Shown here in pieces: positions 44,740 to 54,353 of a stretch of DNA of 64,000 nucleotides; position 1 is the stretch's first letter; every line of letters starts with the position of its first letter. Below the pieces are notes generated by a model that was given only the letters and a program-made list of their open reading frames with translations, did no database searches and was not told where the DNA came from. A program made the translations under genes and the position numbers. The DNA is taken from the NCBI GenBank assembly GCA_028641055.1, contig CM054063.1, forward strand, positions 176,128,697-176,192,696. The letters are read 5' to 3'. This stretch comes from Alopecurus myosuroides. Lineage: Eukaryota; Streptophyta; Magnoliopsida; Poales; Poaceae.

Positions 44740-44866
44740 CTCCTATATTTGTCGAATCCAAGCTTCTCCTCGGCGGGCAGCGCGAAAAGCTCGCACAACT
44801 GGCAATGAGGCCCGTGTCGACGATGTGGAAGACACCCCACCCCTTGCAGGCCTTGGTCACCATAGA
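44740..44866 (-). pseudogene. 2-oxoglutarate dioxygenase N-terminal fragment
   Basis: On the minus strand VTKACKGWGVFHIVD is followed, one frame over, by LFALPAEEKLGFDK. Both are signatures of the N-terminal (DIOX_N) region of plant Fe(II)/2-oxoglutarate dioxygenases such as gibberellin oxidases and flavanone hydroxylases. The frame change lies between them, and nothing of the jelly-roll core with the HxD...H iron ligands follows. It is a relic or captured gene fragment of about 45 codons. Confidence 0.5.
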
Positions 44867-45245
44867 GGAGGAATGAGAGAGTCTGGAGGACTCCGGGGAA
44901 GTCTAACTCATGGGGGCGTTATAGTCATGATCGCGTTGGTGGCCAAGGAGACGTAGGGCGGAGGCGGGGCACGGCAGTTACATCTTGCGGAGGTGTTGAT
45001 TGGGGCATGTTGCAGAGGGGAAGACTGCGGAGGGCACCTTTTGTCGAGTGTCGCACCTAAGAAACATTGAGCATATTAGGTGCTCTTCCGAGTGCCTCTT
45101 TTTTTCCAAGTGGATTTTGATGGCTCCCGGCGTATAGTAGGTGTTATCCGGTGGTCGATAAGTTACCCTCTTAGTGTGTCTCAGATCGGAGTTCTTGTCG
45201 GTTTAGTTATGAGTGTGATTGATTTGCAGATGGTTGAGATAGTGA

Positions 45246-45447
45246 GTGAAAATTAAAAAAAATTCCTCGTGTGTAATCGTTAGCACAAAATAAGCATATC
45301 TATAAAAATATTTAAATAACAACCCTAGATGCGTAACGCGATACGTGTGTGTTGGCGCCACACAAAAGGGTTATTTTTGAAATATTTTTACATATCTGCT
45401 TATTTTGTGCTGAAATTAGCCGCAAGGTTAATGTTGTTAATTTTCAC
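45246..45447. mobile_element. Mutator-type MITE with 9-bp target duplication
   Basis: A 202-bp near-palindrome with arms of about 95 bp (GTGAAAATTAA outside, AGCACAAAATAAGC within, GTTGGCGCCACAC near the centre). It is flanked on both sides by AGATAGTGA (45237-45245 and 45448-45456). A 9-bp duplication and long terminal inverted repeats indicate a MULE-derived MITE. It can fold into a long hairpin RNA. Confidence 0.85.
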
Positions 45448-45456
45448 AGATAGTGA

Positions 45457-46440
45457 TCGTGAAGAATATTGACAATCATGTTTTGGAGTTTTGGAGGGAA
45501 GAATAGGAGGGTATAGAAGGGAAGAGGTCAACTCGTTGACAGATTTTGATGGTCTTCATCTTCGGCAGTAATGTTGGTTGCATAAAAAAAAATGTTGGTA
45601 TGGGCTGGACTTGGGCACGAGAAGAGTATAATTAGCCCAGAGCGTTAACTACCCCAAGTTGGAAAGCATCGTACAGTTTTCGGACGGGAATCGTCGTACG
45701 TGAAGAACTTTTGTTTCATGTATTTTCAATCGAGACGGAGCGAGTAGCTGACACTCTCGGTGTGGCACGTTTTGATTCACTTATCCACGGTGGCTAAGAT
45801 AATTGTAGCTGACTGTCACTAGTGCGTACATGCGCCCATAGAGTTGTCTGAATCTCCGTGCGCCAACCCTGGACGCCCATGGAGTTGAGCCGGGCCACGC
45901 CATGCGTGATGCGCGGCGACACCGAGAGCCCAAGGAGAAGACGGAACGGCTGGCTTGCTTTCCCACAATCGACGTGCTGCCCCAACTCTCTCTCTCTCTC
46001 TCGCCTCCCTTATCCCCATCCTTTATCTCCTTTCACGGCCTCCTTTTTTTTTTTATCTCCTTTCACGGCCTCCTACTCACTGCACTGTCGACAAACTACT
46101 GTATCACAGATCGATCCACTTCTGCTTGCCACCAAAAACAGGTTCCGTAAAATGCACGAATAATTTGGTTGAAACGATTTCGCACGAGTCATACATGAGT
46201 CATCAGGTACGGAGAGCACGAATGCTTCGCAAGTGAGAAAAGCACAGACTCGAGTCGGTTAGATCGTCACGTCAGCAATGAGTGTGCCATGATGTTATCC
46301 AGTTGGTCACGCGAGGGTGGACTAGGATGGAAAGGATAAAAGGATAGGCTCGTGCTGCCGAAGCAGAGTCGTTAATTACAACAACACAAGAAGAGGTTTC
46401 GCACTGAAACGGACAAACTTTTTAGTAGCAGACGATCGAT
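45457..46440. other. Upstream region of the RING-H2 gene
   Basis: No gene seen. A CTGACACTCTCGGTGTGGCACGTTT-type segment at 45749-45773 repeats one at 43851. A duplicated TTTATCTCCTTTCACGGCCTCCT (46023 and 46053) lies at 46020-46075. (TC)n at 45986-46005. Confidence 0.4.
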
Positions 46441-46443
46441 GCC

Positions 46444-46450
46444 TATTTAA
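46444..46450 (+). promoter_or_regulatory. TATA box of the RING-H2 gene
   Basis: TATTTAA about 100 bp before the ATG, followed by a CT-rich leader (TCTCTCCTCTTCTTCTTCTC), a common grass core-promoter arrangement. Confidence 0.55.
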
Positions 46451-46546
46451 TCCCACCCTCGCCCCACCCCCCATCTCTCTCCTCTTCTTCTTCTCTCCCT
46501 TTCATCAATTCAGATCCCCCAGCGCTCCCAGACCAACTTCTTGGCC

Positions 46547-47011
46547 ATGGACGACGACTGGATCGCGGCGCGGTACCTCCTCTCCTCCATTCTCGGCCGG
46601 AACCCCCTCGTCGTCGACCACGTCGACGAGGAGTCCTTCCCGGTCGACCGCCCCCCCGCCACCGGCCGCGGCGGGCCGGCGCCCGCGTGGAAGCCCCCGC
46701 CGGCCGTGCGCGCGCCGCCGGGCCTCGCCGGCACGGTGTGCGCGGTGTGCACGGACGAGATCGCGGCCGCCGACGCCGTGCTGCGGCTGCCCTGCGCGCA
46801 CTGGTACCACGCCGGCTGCATCGCGCCCTGGCTCGGGATCCGGAGCACCTGCCCCATGTGCCGCGCCGAGCTGCCGCACCCCGCCGAGGACGGCGGCGGC
46901 GTCGCCCGCGAGAAGCCCCGCCACGAGGCGGGGACCAGCCTCGCCGGCGCCGGGGTCAGGCGGGAACCGTCGTACGGGCTCCTCGCCGCCGGGGGCGTCC
47001 TGTCCGGCTGA
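46547..47011 (+). CDS. RING-H2 finger protein, probable E3 ubiquitin ligase
   Basis: A 154-residue single-exon protein. It has a textbook RING-H2: Cys65, Cys68, Cys83, His85, His88, Cys91, Cys102 and Cys105 (C-x2-C-x14-C-x-H-x2-H-x2-C-x10-C-x2-C), with the usual Trp and Pro around the last pair (APWLGIRSTCPMC). Such a finger recruits an E2 enzyme and passes ubiquitin to a target. The N-terminus (MDDDWIAARYLLSSILGRNP) is short and acidic, the 30 residues before the finger are Pro/Gly/Ala-rich, and no membrane segment is seen, so it is likely soluble and not an ATL. The start is in good context (GGCCATGGA). GC content is very high, unlike the flanks. No stops or frameshifts. Target and pathway cannot be inferred. 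Confidence 0.88.
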   Translation: MDDDWIAARYLLSSILGRNPLVVDHVDEESFPVDRPPATGRGGPAPAWKPPPAVRAPPGLAGTVCAVCTDEIAAADAVLRLPCAHWYHAGCIAPWLGIRSTCPMCRAELPHPAEDGGGVAREKPRHEAGTSLAGAGVRREPSYGLLAAGGVLSG

Positions 47012-47945
47012 TGCTCGTTGTGGCCTAGCGTGCACGCGTGGTGGACCGCGTCGTGTGTGCCATGGCTTTGTTTTGTTTTTTCTCCTTTCAAAGCGGGTGC
47101 TCGGTAGTCGGTACTACTTGCTGTACAAATTAAATTGCTAATGATGACATACTGATGTTTGTTTGATCAAAAAAAAAACAAAAAAAAAATGCTGTTGGTT
47201 CTATGGTTCTGCTGAATCAAGCGGAGAAAAGCATTCCGTGTCTTTCGATTTTGCACAAGGCAAGAAAACGTGGCAGTGAAGTGAGAATCTCATTCCTTTA
47301 TCACTCCTTTGCCTAAATAAAGTATCCCCGCTCCATCTGCACCCTTCCAAGAAGAACAAGAGTACATAAATCAGGCTAAAGCTATGTTACGATGAGAGCA
47401 TATTAGAGCAGCCACAATGTACGCTAAATATCCCAAATTGATATCTGGCTTTTGTCAACATTGTGCAGCAAACTTTGGTGGTTTCAAAAACCAAATGTTT
47501 GGAAATGGGAGCAAATGGAACATCAAATGCCGGATTTGTTAAAGTGGATAAAATGATAGGAATGAAGGGTGTGCATTGAAGAGAGCAGCCCAACAAAAAA
47601 TTTGTTATTAATTTGCACATAGTGCGTCAAGGTATGAGAGAATTTGGCATTTAACAATAAGAAAATTTGCATCGACACATTGTAGTTCAAATAGAAAATT
47701 TAGTACTAATGTCAAGTTAATCTATGTGGCAAATTTGATTTTAATAACACTGTCGATACTCTCAGTATCGACGTGATGTTGACAAAATTCTGACATGGCA
47801 AAATAATTAAGAAAAAAAAGAGAACAAGGTAAGACGAGTTCAGTCTAATAAATGCAATATGACATAATATCACGTATGTGTTACTACTCGCTATAGAGAT
47901 AATAACATAAACCACAAACTAGTAGCATGCATACATATAAACTAG
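47012..47945. other. 3' flank and intergenic DNA after the RING-H2 gene
   Basis: AT-rich, non-coding. Contains A-rich runs at 47168-47190. Nothing else supportable. Confidence 0.5.
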
Positions 47946-47947
47946 TA

Positions 47948-48041
47948 CTCCCTCCGATCTATAAAAAGTGTCGCTCATTTTGTACTAATTTAGGACAAAC
48001 TTTGTACCAAGTGAGCGACATTTTTTATGGATCGGAGGGAG
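47948..48041. mobile_element. Stowaway MITE
   Basis: 94 bp, begins CTCCCTCCGATC and ends GATCGGAGGGAG, flanked by TA on both sides. Nearly complete hairpin. Confidence 0.93.
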
Positions 48042-48063
48042 TATCATATATGGCGAGCAGTGT

Positions 48064-48838
48064 TTGGCCTCCATGAACGGCACGCCTGTTGTGACGGGCC
48101 GCCTGAACTCGGTCGGGTGGCGCGACTGGTGGGGCGAGCCTAGGCGGACCATCGAAGCCGTCCAGGCCGGCAACTCTCCGCCGCTTGAGTGGCCTCGGCC
48201 GTCCCTCTCTCGCAGTCGAGGAGTGTCGTGGATGCCAAGGGGCATGGCCGCCGGTTCCTCGTCCTCCTCGGCAGGAGCGACCTCCCGTTCATTGGGCTCA
48301 GCGCCGATGACTCCCCTATCTCGTTCCTCGGGCTCCCCTCTCCACCGTCAAGCCCGAGCCTCAGGGGTCGCCGCTCCGGCGGTGCACCCGCGGCGGCAAC
48401 CTCGTTATACACGTGGGCGGCCGCGCACCGTCGCCTCCTCGCGGTTACCTTCGCCTCGTCAGGCCGAAGAAGGACCCCGACGTCAAGCAGAAGAAGCCGG
48501 CGACGTGGAGGGAGGAACGCGCCGCAATGGCCACCGACGACATCGAGACCGTGCTCGCCGAGTCCAAGGCGCACTACGTGGCGGAGGAGATGGCATGGCA
48601 GCGGCGCGCCCTAAAGGAAATCGCGGAGCGGCGCCGAGCAGACGAGGAGTGGGGCGCCATCCTGCTCGACGACAGCGATGGGGAGGTGGCACCGCCACCC
48701 AAGAAGTTCGGTGGCGGCGACCCAGTGGCGAGCTGCAGCTTCGCCTCCCCGAAGAAGGACCCGCCGAGCGACAACGACAATGACGACGACGATGACGGAG
48801 ATTACACCGACTTCTGCCACCTCCTCGGCATAAACTAG
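48064..48838 (+). pseudogene. Frameshifted copy of a multi-copy grass gene of unknown function
   Basis: Coding-like sequence passes through three frames. It opens with NGTPVVTGRLNSVGWRDWW (from about 48073), has a Ser/Pro/Arg-rich middle, then LRLVRPKKDPDVKQKKPATW, an amphipathic charged helix (EMAWQRRALKEIAERRRADE) and an acidic tail ending DGDYTDFCHLLGIN at 48838. From memory, grass genomes contain many proteins with this architecture (LRLVRPK, an E-M-x-R-Q-R-R-A-L helix, D-Y-T-x-F-x-x-L-L-G terminus), often in transposon-rich DNA. I have no function to offer. At least two frame changes mean it is not expressed as one protein. Confidence 0.5.
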
Positions 48839-49149
48839 TTTAGATTTAGTTTCTTCGTTCAAATCGCCTATAGAACCGCCTATATTTTGTTCAAAACTGT
48901 TTAAATCGCCTATGATCGCAAGTGTTCATCCAAATTTGTTCGAATTTTATGAATTTTCGTTTTGTTGGGTTGAGGTCACGTCGCCCGACGCCGAAAAATA
49001 GCGCCGAACGCTTAGGAGACGCTATTTTGCGCCGAAAAACGGCGTAGGGGGAGCCAGATGCTCTCAGGGCCTAGGAGAGTCGCACGCGCGTAGCAGTGCG
49101 CATCTAACAACATTATTGAGTCCGCCCACAGTCTACACCAGTATTATTA

Positions 49150-49272
49150 CTCCCCCCGTCCGGAATTAAGTATCATAAAGTTTGACAAAAATGGATGTAT
49201 CTAACACTAAATTATGACTAGATACATCAACTTTTGTCAAACTTTGTGACATTTAATTTCGGACGGAGGCAG
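49150..49272. mobile_element. Stowaway MITE (diverged)
   Basis: 123 bp, CTCCCCCCGTCCGGAATTAA at the left, matching TTAATTTCGGACGGAGGCAG at the right, with TA on both sides. Confidence 0.85.
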
Positions 49273-49868
49273 TATATGGTAAAGGAAAAAAATCGCCATC
49301 AAAGCTGGCACACAGAGAAAAAGAACTAGCCAACGTGCGAACTATTCCTCACTAGTCTTTGCACTACACAGCGCAAAGCCAGCTTGCTAATCTAAACGGG
49401 GCAATACGTGCGGGCTTTGAGCTGGTCGGCTACGTGTTTTTTGTCAAACTGATTACTACGTGTGTCTGCGTCCGCGTCAGCTGACAAGCTGTATTCAGAT
49501 GGTCAGCCCGGACCCAACACTAGCTGTTCTGCTGTTGAGATCTTGAGAGGTGACGCAGTAAGTAGAGCCTAAATTAACAACTCAACGACCCGGTCGCTAG
49601 CTACGCGTTTCGCAGAATCGCAGTCTCTGTCAACTTATTTGATTATCGCACAACGCACACGCACACCCACGAGGCACTTCGAGCTCGCCTACGTGATTTC
49701 CATGTGTTTGGCCAGTTCGACGCGCTATTAGCTTTGCCAGCTATGGACGTCTTTTTTGTCTTGGACTCTTGGCCCGTATGGCACAATGCTAATTGGTACT
49801 CATGGGCATCATGTTTCCTTGGTTACTCGGTCCAACCACGATAATCTGCCCTTTCTCACTCTCTAATA

Positions 49869-49975
49869 CTCCCTCCGTTCACAAATAGATGACTTCTATT
49901 TGTCCAAATATGAATAATATCCAAATACATTCATATTTGGATAAATGGAAGTCATCTAATTGTGAACGGAGGGAG
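49869..49975. mobile_element. Stowaway MITE
   Basis: 107 bp, CTCCCTCCGTTCACAA ... TTGTGAACGGAGGGAG, with TA on both sides; nearly perfect hairpin. Confidence 0.93.
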
Positions 49976-50105
49976 TATGAAATTTTTGCTTTTTGTTTGC
50001 TGTTAAGTAGTACTAGTAGTGGACCAAAAAGCTGCTTAAACCTTGGTCAAATATGTTTATGATGCTATATTGGGCCGGTCCACCCACAAGAAACGGGACG
50101 GACAC

Positions 50106-50182
50106 CAAATTGGGGAGGCAGTGCACCCGACGGTGCTTCAAATCGAGCTAATCCAAATTGGGGAGGCAGTGCACCCGACGGT
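50106..50182. repeat. Short direct repeat
   Basis: CCAAATTGGGGAGGCAGTGC followed by ACCCGACGGT occurs twice, 48 bp apart. The second copy runs into an A-rich stretch. Confidence 0.85.
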
Positions 50183-50347
50183 TTAAAAAAAAGACAAATA
50201 AACACACATTTAAAAACAGAAATTTAAATTTAATTTACATATCAAAGCATTCAGGCCAAGTTCATCAAACAAAAACTTAAAAAAAAAACTTAAAACCCTA
50301 GTGCTACTGGGTTGGGGGTGGTGCTGCCACGATGGACCGAACGCCGC

Positions 50348-50640
50348 TACGGCCCGAGCACCACCGTGACCGCCTTCCCCTTGTCGTCGTCGAGGATGAA
50401 GTAGGCCGGCGCCTCGTACATGTGCGTTGTTGCGCCTCGTGGTCCACCGCGCCTAGCCGCGTGAGGCATTGGCAGGCGCAATCTCGGCATACTCGCGGAG
50501 GGCGAGGAGCAGCTGCGGCCACATCGCCACCTCTTCAAGGTCAGAGACCGCAATGGCGGCCTGCAACTCCCCGTCCTCCTCGTCGGGCACGGGCGGTGCG
50601 GGCGAGCCGTCCACCACTCCACCAGGCACCAGTTATGATC
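50348..50640 (-). pseudogene. Possible decayed gene, unknown family
   Basis: The minus strand reads ELQAAIAVSDLEEVAMWPQL and then LALREYAEIAPANAS to a TAG near 50458. After a frame change, YEAPAYFILDDDKGKAVTVV reads to TAG. The composition is gene-like and GC-rich, unlike the flanks. I do not recognise the family. Confidence 0.3.
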
Positions 50641-51680
50641 GGGAACTCCCTAAAAAACAAAGATAGGATCAAAACGAGTACCCGCGGGCGACACAACACA
50701 CAGTAGCATCCATATCCAGGCTGCCCCATCCAGTTCAGGCCGCCTGCAGTGCCTTCCATCGTTCTCGGTCCCAAATCGCGACACACGGCGGAGCGAACCA
50801 TAACAAAATCATTCGGCATCTGAATTCCAGAGTGCGGGCCACAATTTTTTGAATTGTTGATCACAATTCCTAAAAACAATAGCCTGCGGGTCCTCCTTTC
50901 TAATTATACTTCGACTCATCGGTTCCTACTCCTAATTTCTAAATCCTAATCAACTTTTGACATGGATTCTTAGAGATTGGTTCTTGCCCTCTCTGTCAAA
51001 TATCACAACATAGCAGTTCAACCGGACAGTGTACGAGACAAGGTGAGTTAGATGGTTTATCTAATTGCCAAATACTGGCACATAATATCGAATTTACTTT
51101 AATTTTATTTTTTAGGGTAATAGATTTGAGTTACTATGGGAAAACATGACTCTAGTTCCAAGAAGCACAAGAGAAAATAAAAATAACAGGAGTTAATTAA
51201 ATCTCAAATAGGTGCTATGGACAAGTCTTCCTTCTACCTGGTAATCAGTGTGTTGATCCTTCTACCTTACCGAAAAAGGTTTTACGCCCCGTTTTATAAA
51301 TTAAGCAACCGTCAAATCAAGTTCATACAACACATCCCACAAAGAGAAGGAAAGACAAGAGGGTGCATGTTCGATGGGGCAACATCACAAGTAAGCCCAA
51401 AAGTACCACATCATGAAACATGAGAGAAAAGAAAACAGGGAAGCGGACTAAGGCATGGGGAAGCACGATCCCACCCAACCGCGGGGCTCAGCTCGTAGGA
51501 GAGGATGTGGAGGATATGCCCCTCCCCGTCGCCACCAGACGATCCAGCATGTCGTCCAGCTGAGCCCTCTCCCGCTGTCTACACAACAGGTGCCACTGCT
51601 GCAAAAAAGCGAGACATTTGAACAGAGTCAGTAGCGCGCTGAAGAAAGATCCGTTCTATCACCATCTTATTCCTAATCGT
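50641..51680. other. Intergenic DNA and likely LINE 3' end
   Basis: No gene supported. The part from about 51480 upward may be the 3' untranslated region of the LINE that follows on the minus strand; its poly-A end was not identified. Confidence 0.4.
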
Positions 51681-53278
51681 TCAAAGGGTCCATGTCATCC
51701 CGACAAAGATGAACCAGAAGAGGCGACGTCCCCTCCTGGTCCTTCTCGCCTGGCCTTGCAGGAATTCTCCCAGGTCCGAGGCCCTCCATTCGGGTCCCAA
51801 ACCTTCGTAGACGAAGTTCCATAGGAACCAGGCCGTGGGGCATGCGAACAAAATATGGTTCTCCGTCTCAGGAGTCCCACGCAGAGGACACACGCCATCA
51901 CCAGGCCCTTGACACTTCTGAACCTCCACTCCCGAAGGAAGGCGGTCCCACAGCAGCTGCCAAACAAAGATCTTGATCTTCAACGGTAGGGGAGATTTCC
52001 ATAACTTAGCGGACCACGCTTTCCCCGGTCCGTGGAAGATACGCATGTACACCGACTTAACGGAGAAGGAGCCCGTGGGCGCCAAACTCCACGCCACGCA
52101 ATCCGGAGCTCCATCTAAGGAGCCCGTCAACGCGTCCCTAAGCTCATCCCATGTTGTCGCCTCCACCGGACCAAAATTTCTTCGGAACAAGATGTTCCAA
52201 ATTCCGTTCGGTGCGGCATTGGCAAATGAAAGCAATGGATCCGAACAAATAGCAAAAAGACTCGGGTCAACTGGAGCGGTCTATCCCCAAGCCACTTATC
52301 TACCCAGAAGAGAGTGCGGCTCCCATCCCCAACGATGAATCGTGCCCCCCGCCGGATCTCAAACTTAATGGATTGGATGGACCTCCAAAATTGGGGTCCC
52401 TCCCGGCGCTCGCAAGACAACAGAGGGAAGCCTCTAACATACTTTGCTTTGATAAGTTGGAGCCAAAGCCCTCCATCATCCTGCAAGATACGCCACACCC
52501 ATTTGAGCATGAGAGCAATTTTCATGTTACGTGATGCGATAATCCCTATGCCCCCAAAGTCCTTGGGGGCGCACACATGCGCCCACTTGACCATATGGTA
52601 CTTCTGCTGGCCATGGGAAGCCGACCAGAAGAACCGTGAGAGTTCCTTATCAGAAGTCTTATGATCCCGTTTCGGGAGAAGGTAAAGACCCATCATATAT
52701 ATATGGGTAGACTGGAGAGGCAGGAATCAATAAGTACAGATTTGCTCCCCTTAGAGGTGAACCTACCGCACCAAGGTTCCGCCTCTGTCCTGACCCGGCC
52801 TATGAGGGGTTCGAGATCTCTCATCAAGATCCTCGAATCCCCAAGCGGAACCCCCAGATACTCCACCGGAAAAGATGACAGTTTGCAGTTGAAGTTATTT
52901 GCAATTCGGTGTTTCTCCTCCAGGGAATATCCCATCACCACCACCTCACTCTTATCAAAATTTATTCTGAGGCCTAACATGGTTTCAGAATAGAGGAGGA
53001 GGAACTTGAGGTTATAGATATCGCGGTTCGACCCTCCACCATAATCATCGTGTCATCCGCATACTGGAGGAGGGTCACCCCTCCTCCTGGGATAAGGTGA
53101 CCTACCACGCCCGAGATGTGGTCGGCCTCCTTAGCCATGTCTAAGATAGTCGCCAGGGATTCAACTGCCAGGTTGAACAAGATGGGGGATATAGGATCCC
53201 CCTGTCTCACCCCGCAGGAGGACCGAAAGGATGGTCCATGTCGAGACATCGTAGTAGTTTTCATAGACTGGGGTGCCA
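51681..53278 (-). pseudogene. LINE (non-LTR) reverse transcriptase fragment
   Basis: Minus-strand frames carry the RT signatures CGVRQGDPISPILFNLAVES and LLQYADDTMIMV (the YADD active site). The thumb-side motifs INFDKSEVVVMGYS and VEYLGVPLGDSR come next, then WKWAHV/CAPKDFGGIG-type linker sequence and a C-terminal zinc-binding RT domain (zf-RVT: KIKIFVWQLLWDRLPSG, CPLRGTPETENHILFACP). It is broken by several frame changes (near 53030, 52690 and 52230). The 5' part of the LINE, including endonuclease, is absent here because the third LTR element inserted at 53279; it should resume beyond that element, past 64000. Confidence 0.85.
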
Positions 53279-53811
53279 TGAGACTACGGTAGAGACGTGG
53301 GGTAACGGGATAGCGTAGTAACACAGAACACGGGATTTTACCCAGGTTCGGTACGTCGCGACAGTACGGCGTACCTACTCCTGCACTTCTCACTAATTGG
53401 GACTAAAGCCCGTATAACAGGGTTGCAGTGTGAGGGAATAGATCTAGCTACTCGACGAGGATGAACTTCTCGGCGAGTTGCGTAGAGCTTAAGCTGGTGA
53501 AGCTAGAACCTAGAACCTTGGAACTTATCTAATCTATCTCCCGTCCGGCTTTATATAATAGCCGGATTAGGGCTTACAGAACAAGAAACCTAGAAGACTA
53601 CGTTTAACTTGTAACTTGGAAAGTAAGGAATCCGTCTTCTCCTCCAAGCCAGATCACGTGGGCCGTGATCCGGGTTCTTCTAGAATCCGGCTCCTGCGCG
53701 TCGGACTACTGGGCCGCCCAATGGACCTAAGCCCATTACCATGTAGGCCACCCTGGTAATCCGGCTCTTTGTCTACCATCTTCTATACCCCTATTCAGTA
53801 TATATCCGACA
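53279..53811 (-). repeat. 3' LTR of the third element
   Basis: 533 bp. On the minus strand it starts TGTCGGATAT (53811) and ends GTAGTCTCA (53279). A polypurine tract CTGGGGGC lies just inside. The LINE reading frame stops matching at 53279, which supports that border. Confidence 0.75.
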
Positions 53812-54203
53812 GTAGCCCCCAGGAAGGATCAAAACTCTGAAACTCCGCCTTTCGTCAAATACATTTTGTCCGGGAAAACTTGATTCAGCAGTCTTGATTC
53901 TTTCTTCTTTCCTTTTGAAGGAGATGGTACACAAAACTCGGAACTATGAAAATCCGGCTTTTCTTCTCGCGATCCTTCGCGGAAAAGGAACTTATGACAT
54001 CAGCGCTTTAATCATGCTGACGCAAGCGACGCTTGGTTTCACGCGGGAAACCCTGTAACGTATCTCTGACAGATTCTCACGAGAAACGAAGAGATAGCCA
54101 TCATTCCTCTGTCGTTCCGTTTCCCGGATTTTCCGGCGAGCGACACGCGTCGAACATCCAACGGTCAAAAGAGCCGTTGGCACGTATCTAGAGGTTTTCA
54201 GGC

Positions 54204-54211
54204 TATAAATA
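54204..54211 (+). promoter_or_regulatory. TATA box for the antisense gene (third element)
   Basis: TATAAATA on the plus strand, 393 bp inside the 3' LTR and 150 bp before the aORF start codon. Same octamer and position as at 16367 and 28870. Confidence 0.7.
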
Positions 54212-54353
54212 GCCGTCCTCGTCGTCATCGGAAATCTTTCCTCACTCCCTCACTGCCCACGCCATTGACGCAACCGCGAGCTCGAGAGCAAGAACAAGAC
54301 CTTGACCCGACGAGCTCTTCGCACGCCGGAGCGCACACACATCACCAAGGAAG

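Larger units (their letters stand above)
48839..50105. other. Intergenic DNA with two more Stowaway elements
   Basis: No gene. Apart from the MITEs at 49150 and 49869 the stretch is mixed-composition DNA with no repeat ends I can define. Confidence 0.5.

Noticed and set aside
46505..47091. Minus-strand frames of 176 and 193 codons over the RING-H2 gene
   Set aside because: High-GC shadows; no domain, and the plus strand has a perfect RING-H2 finger.
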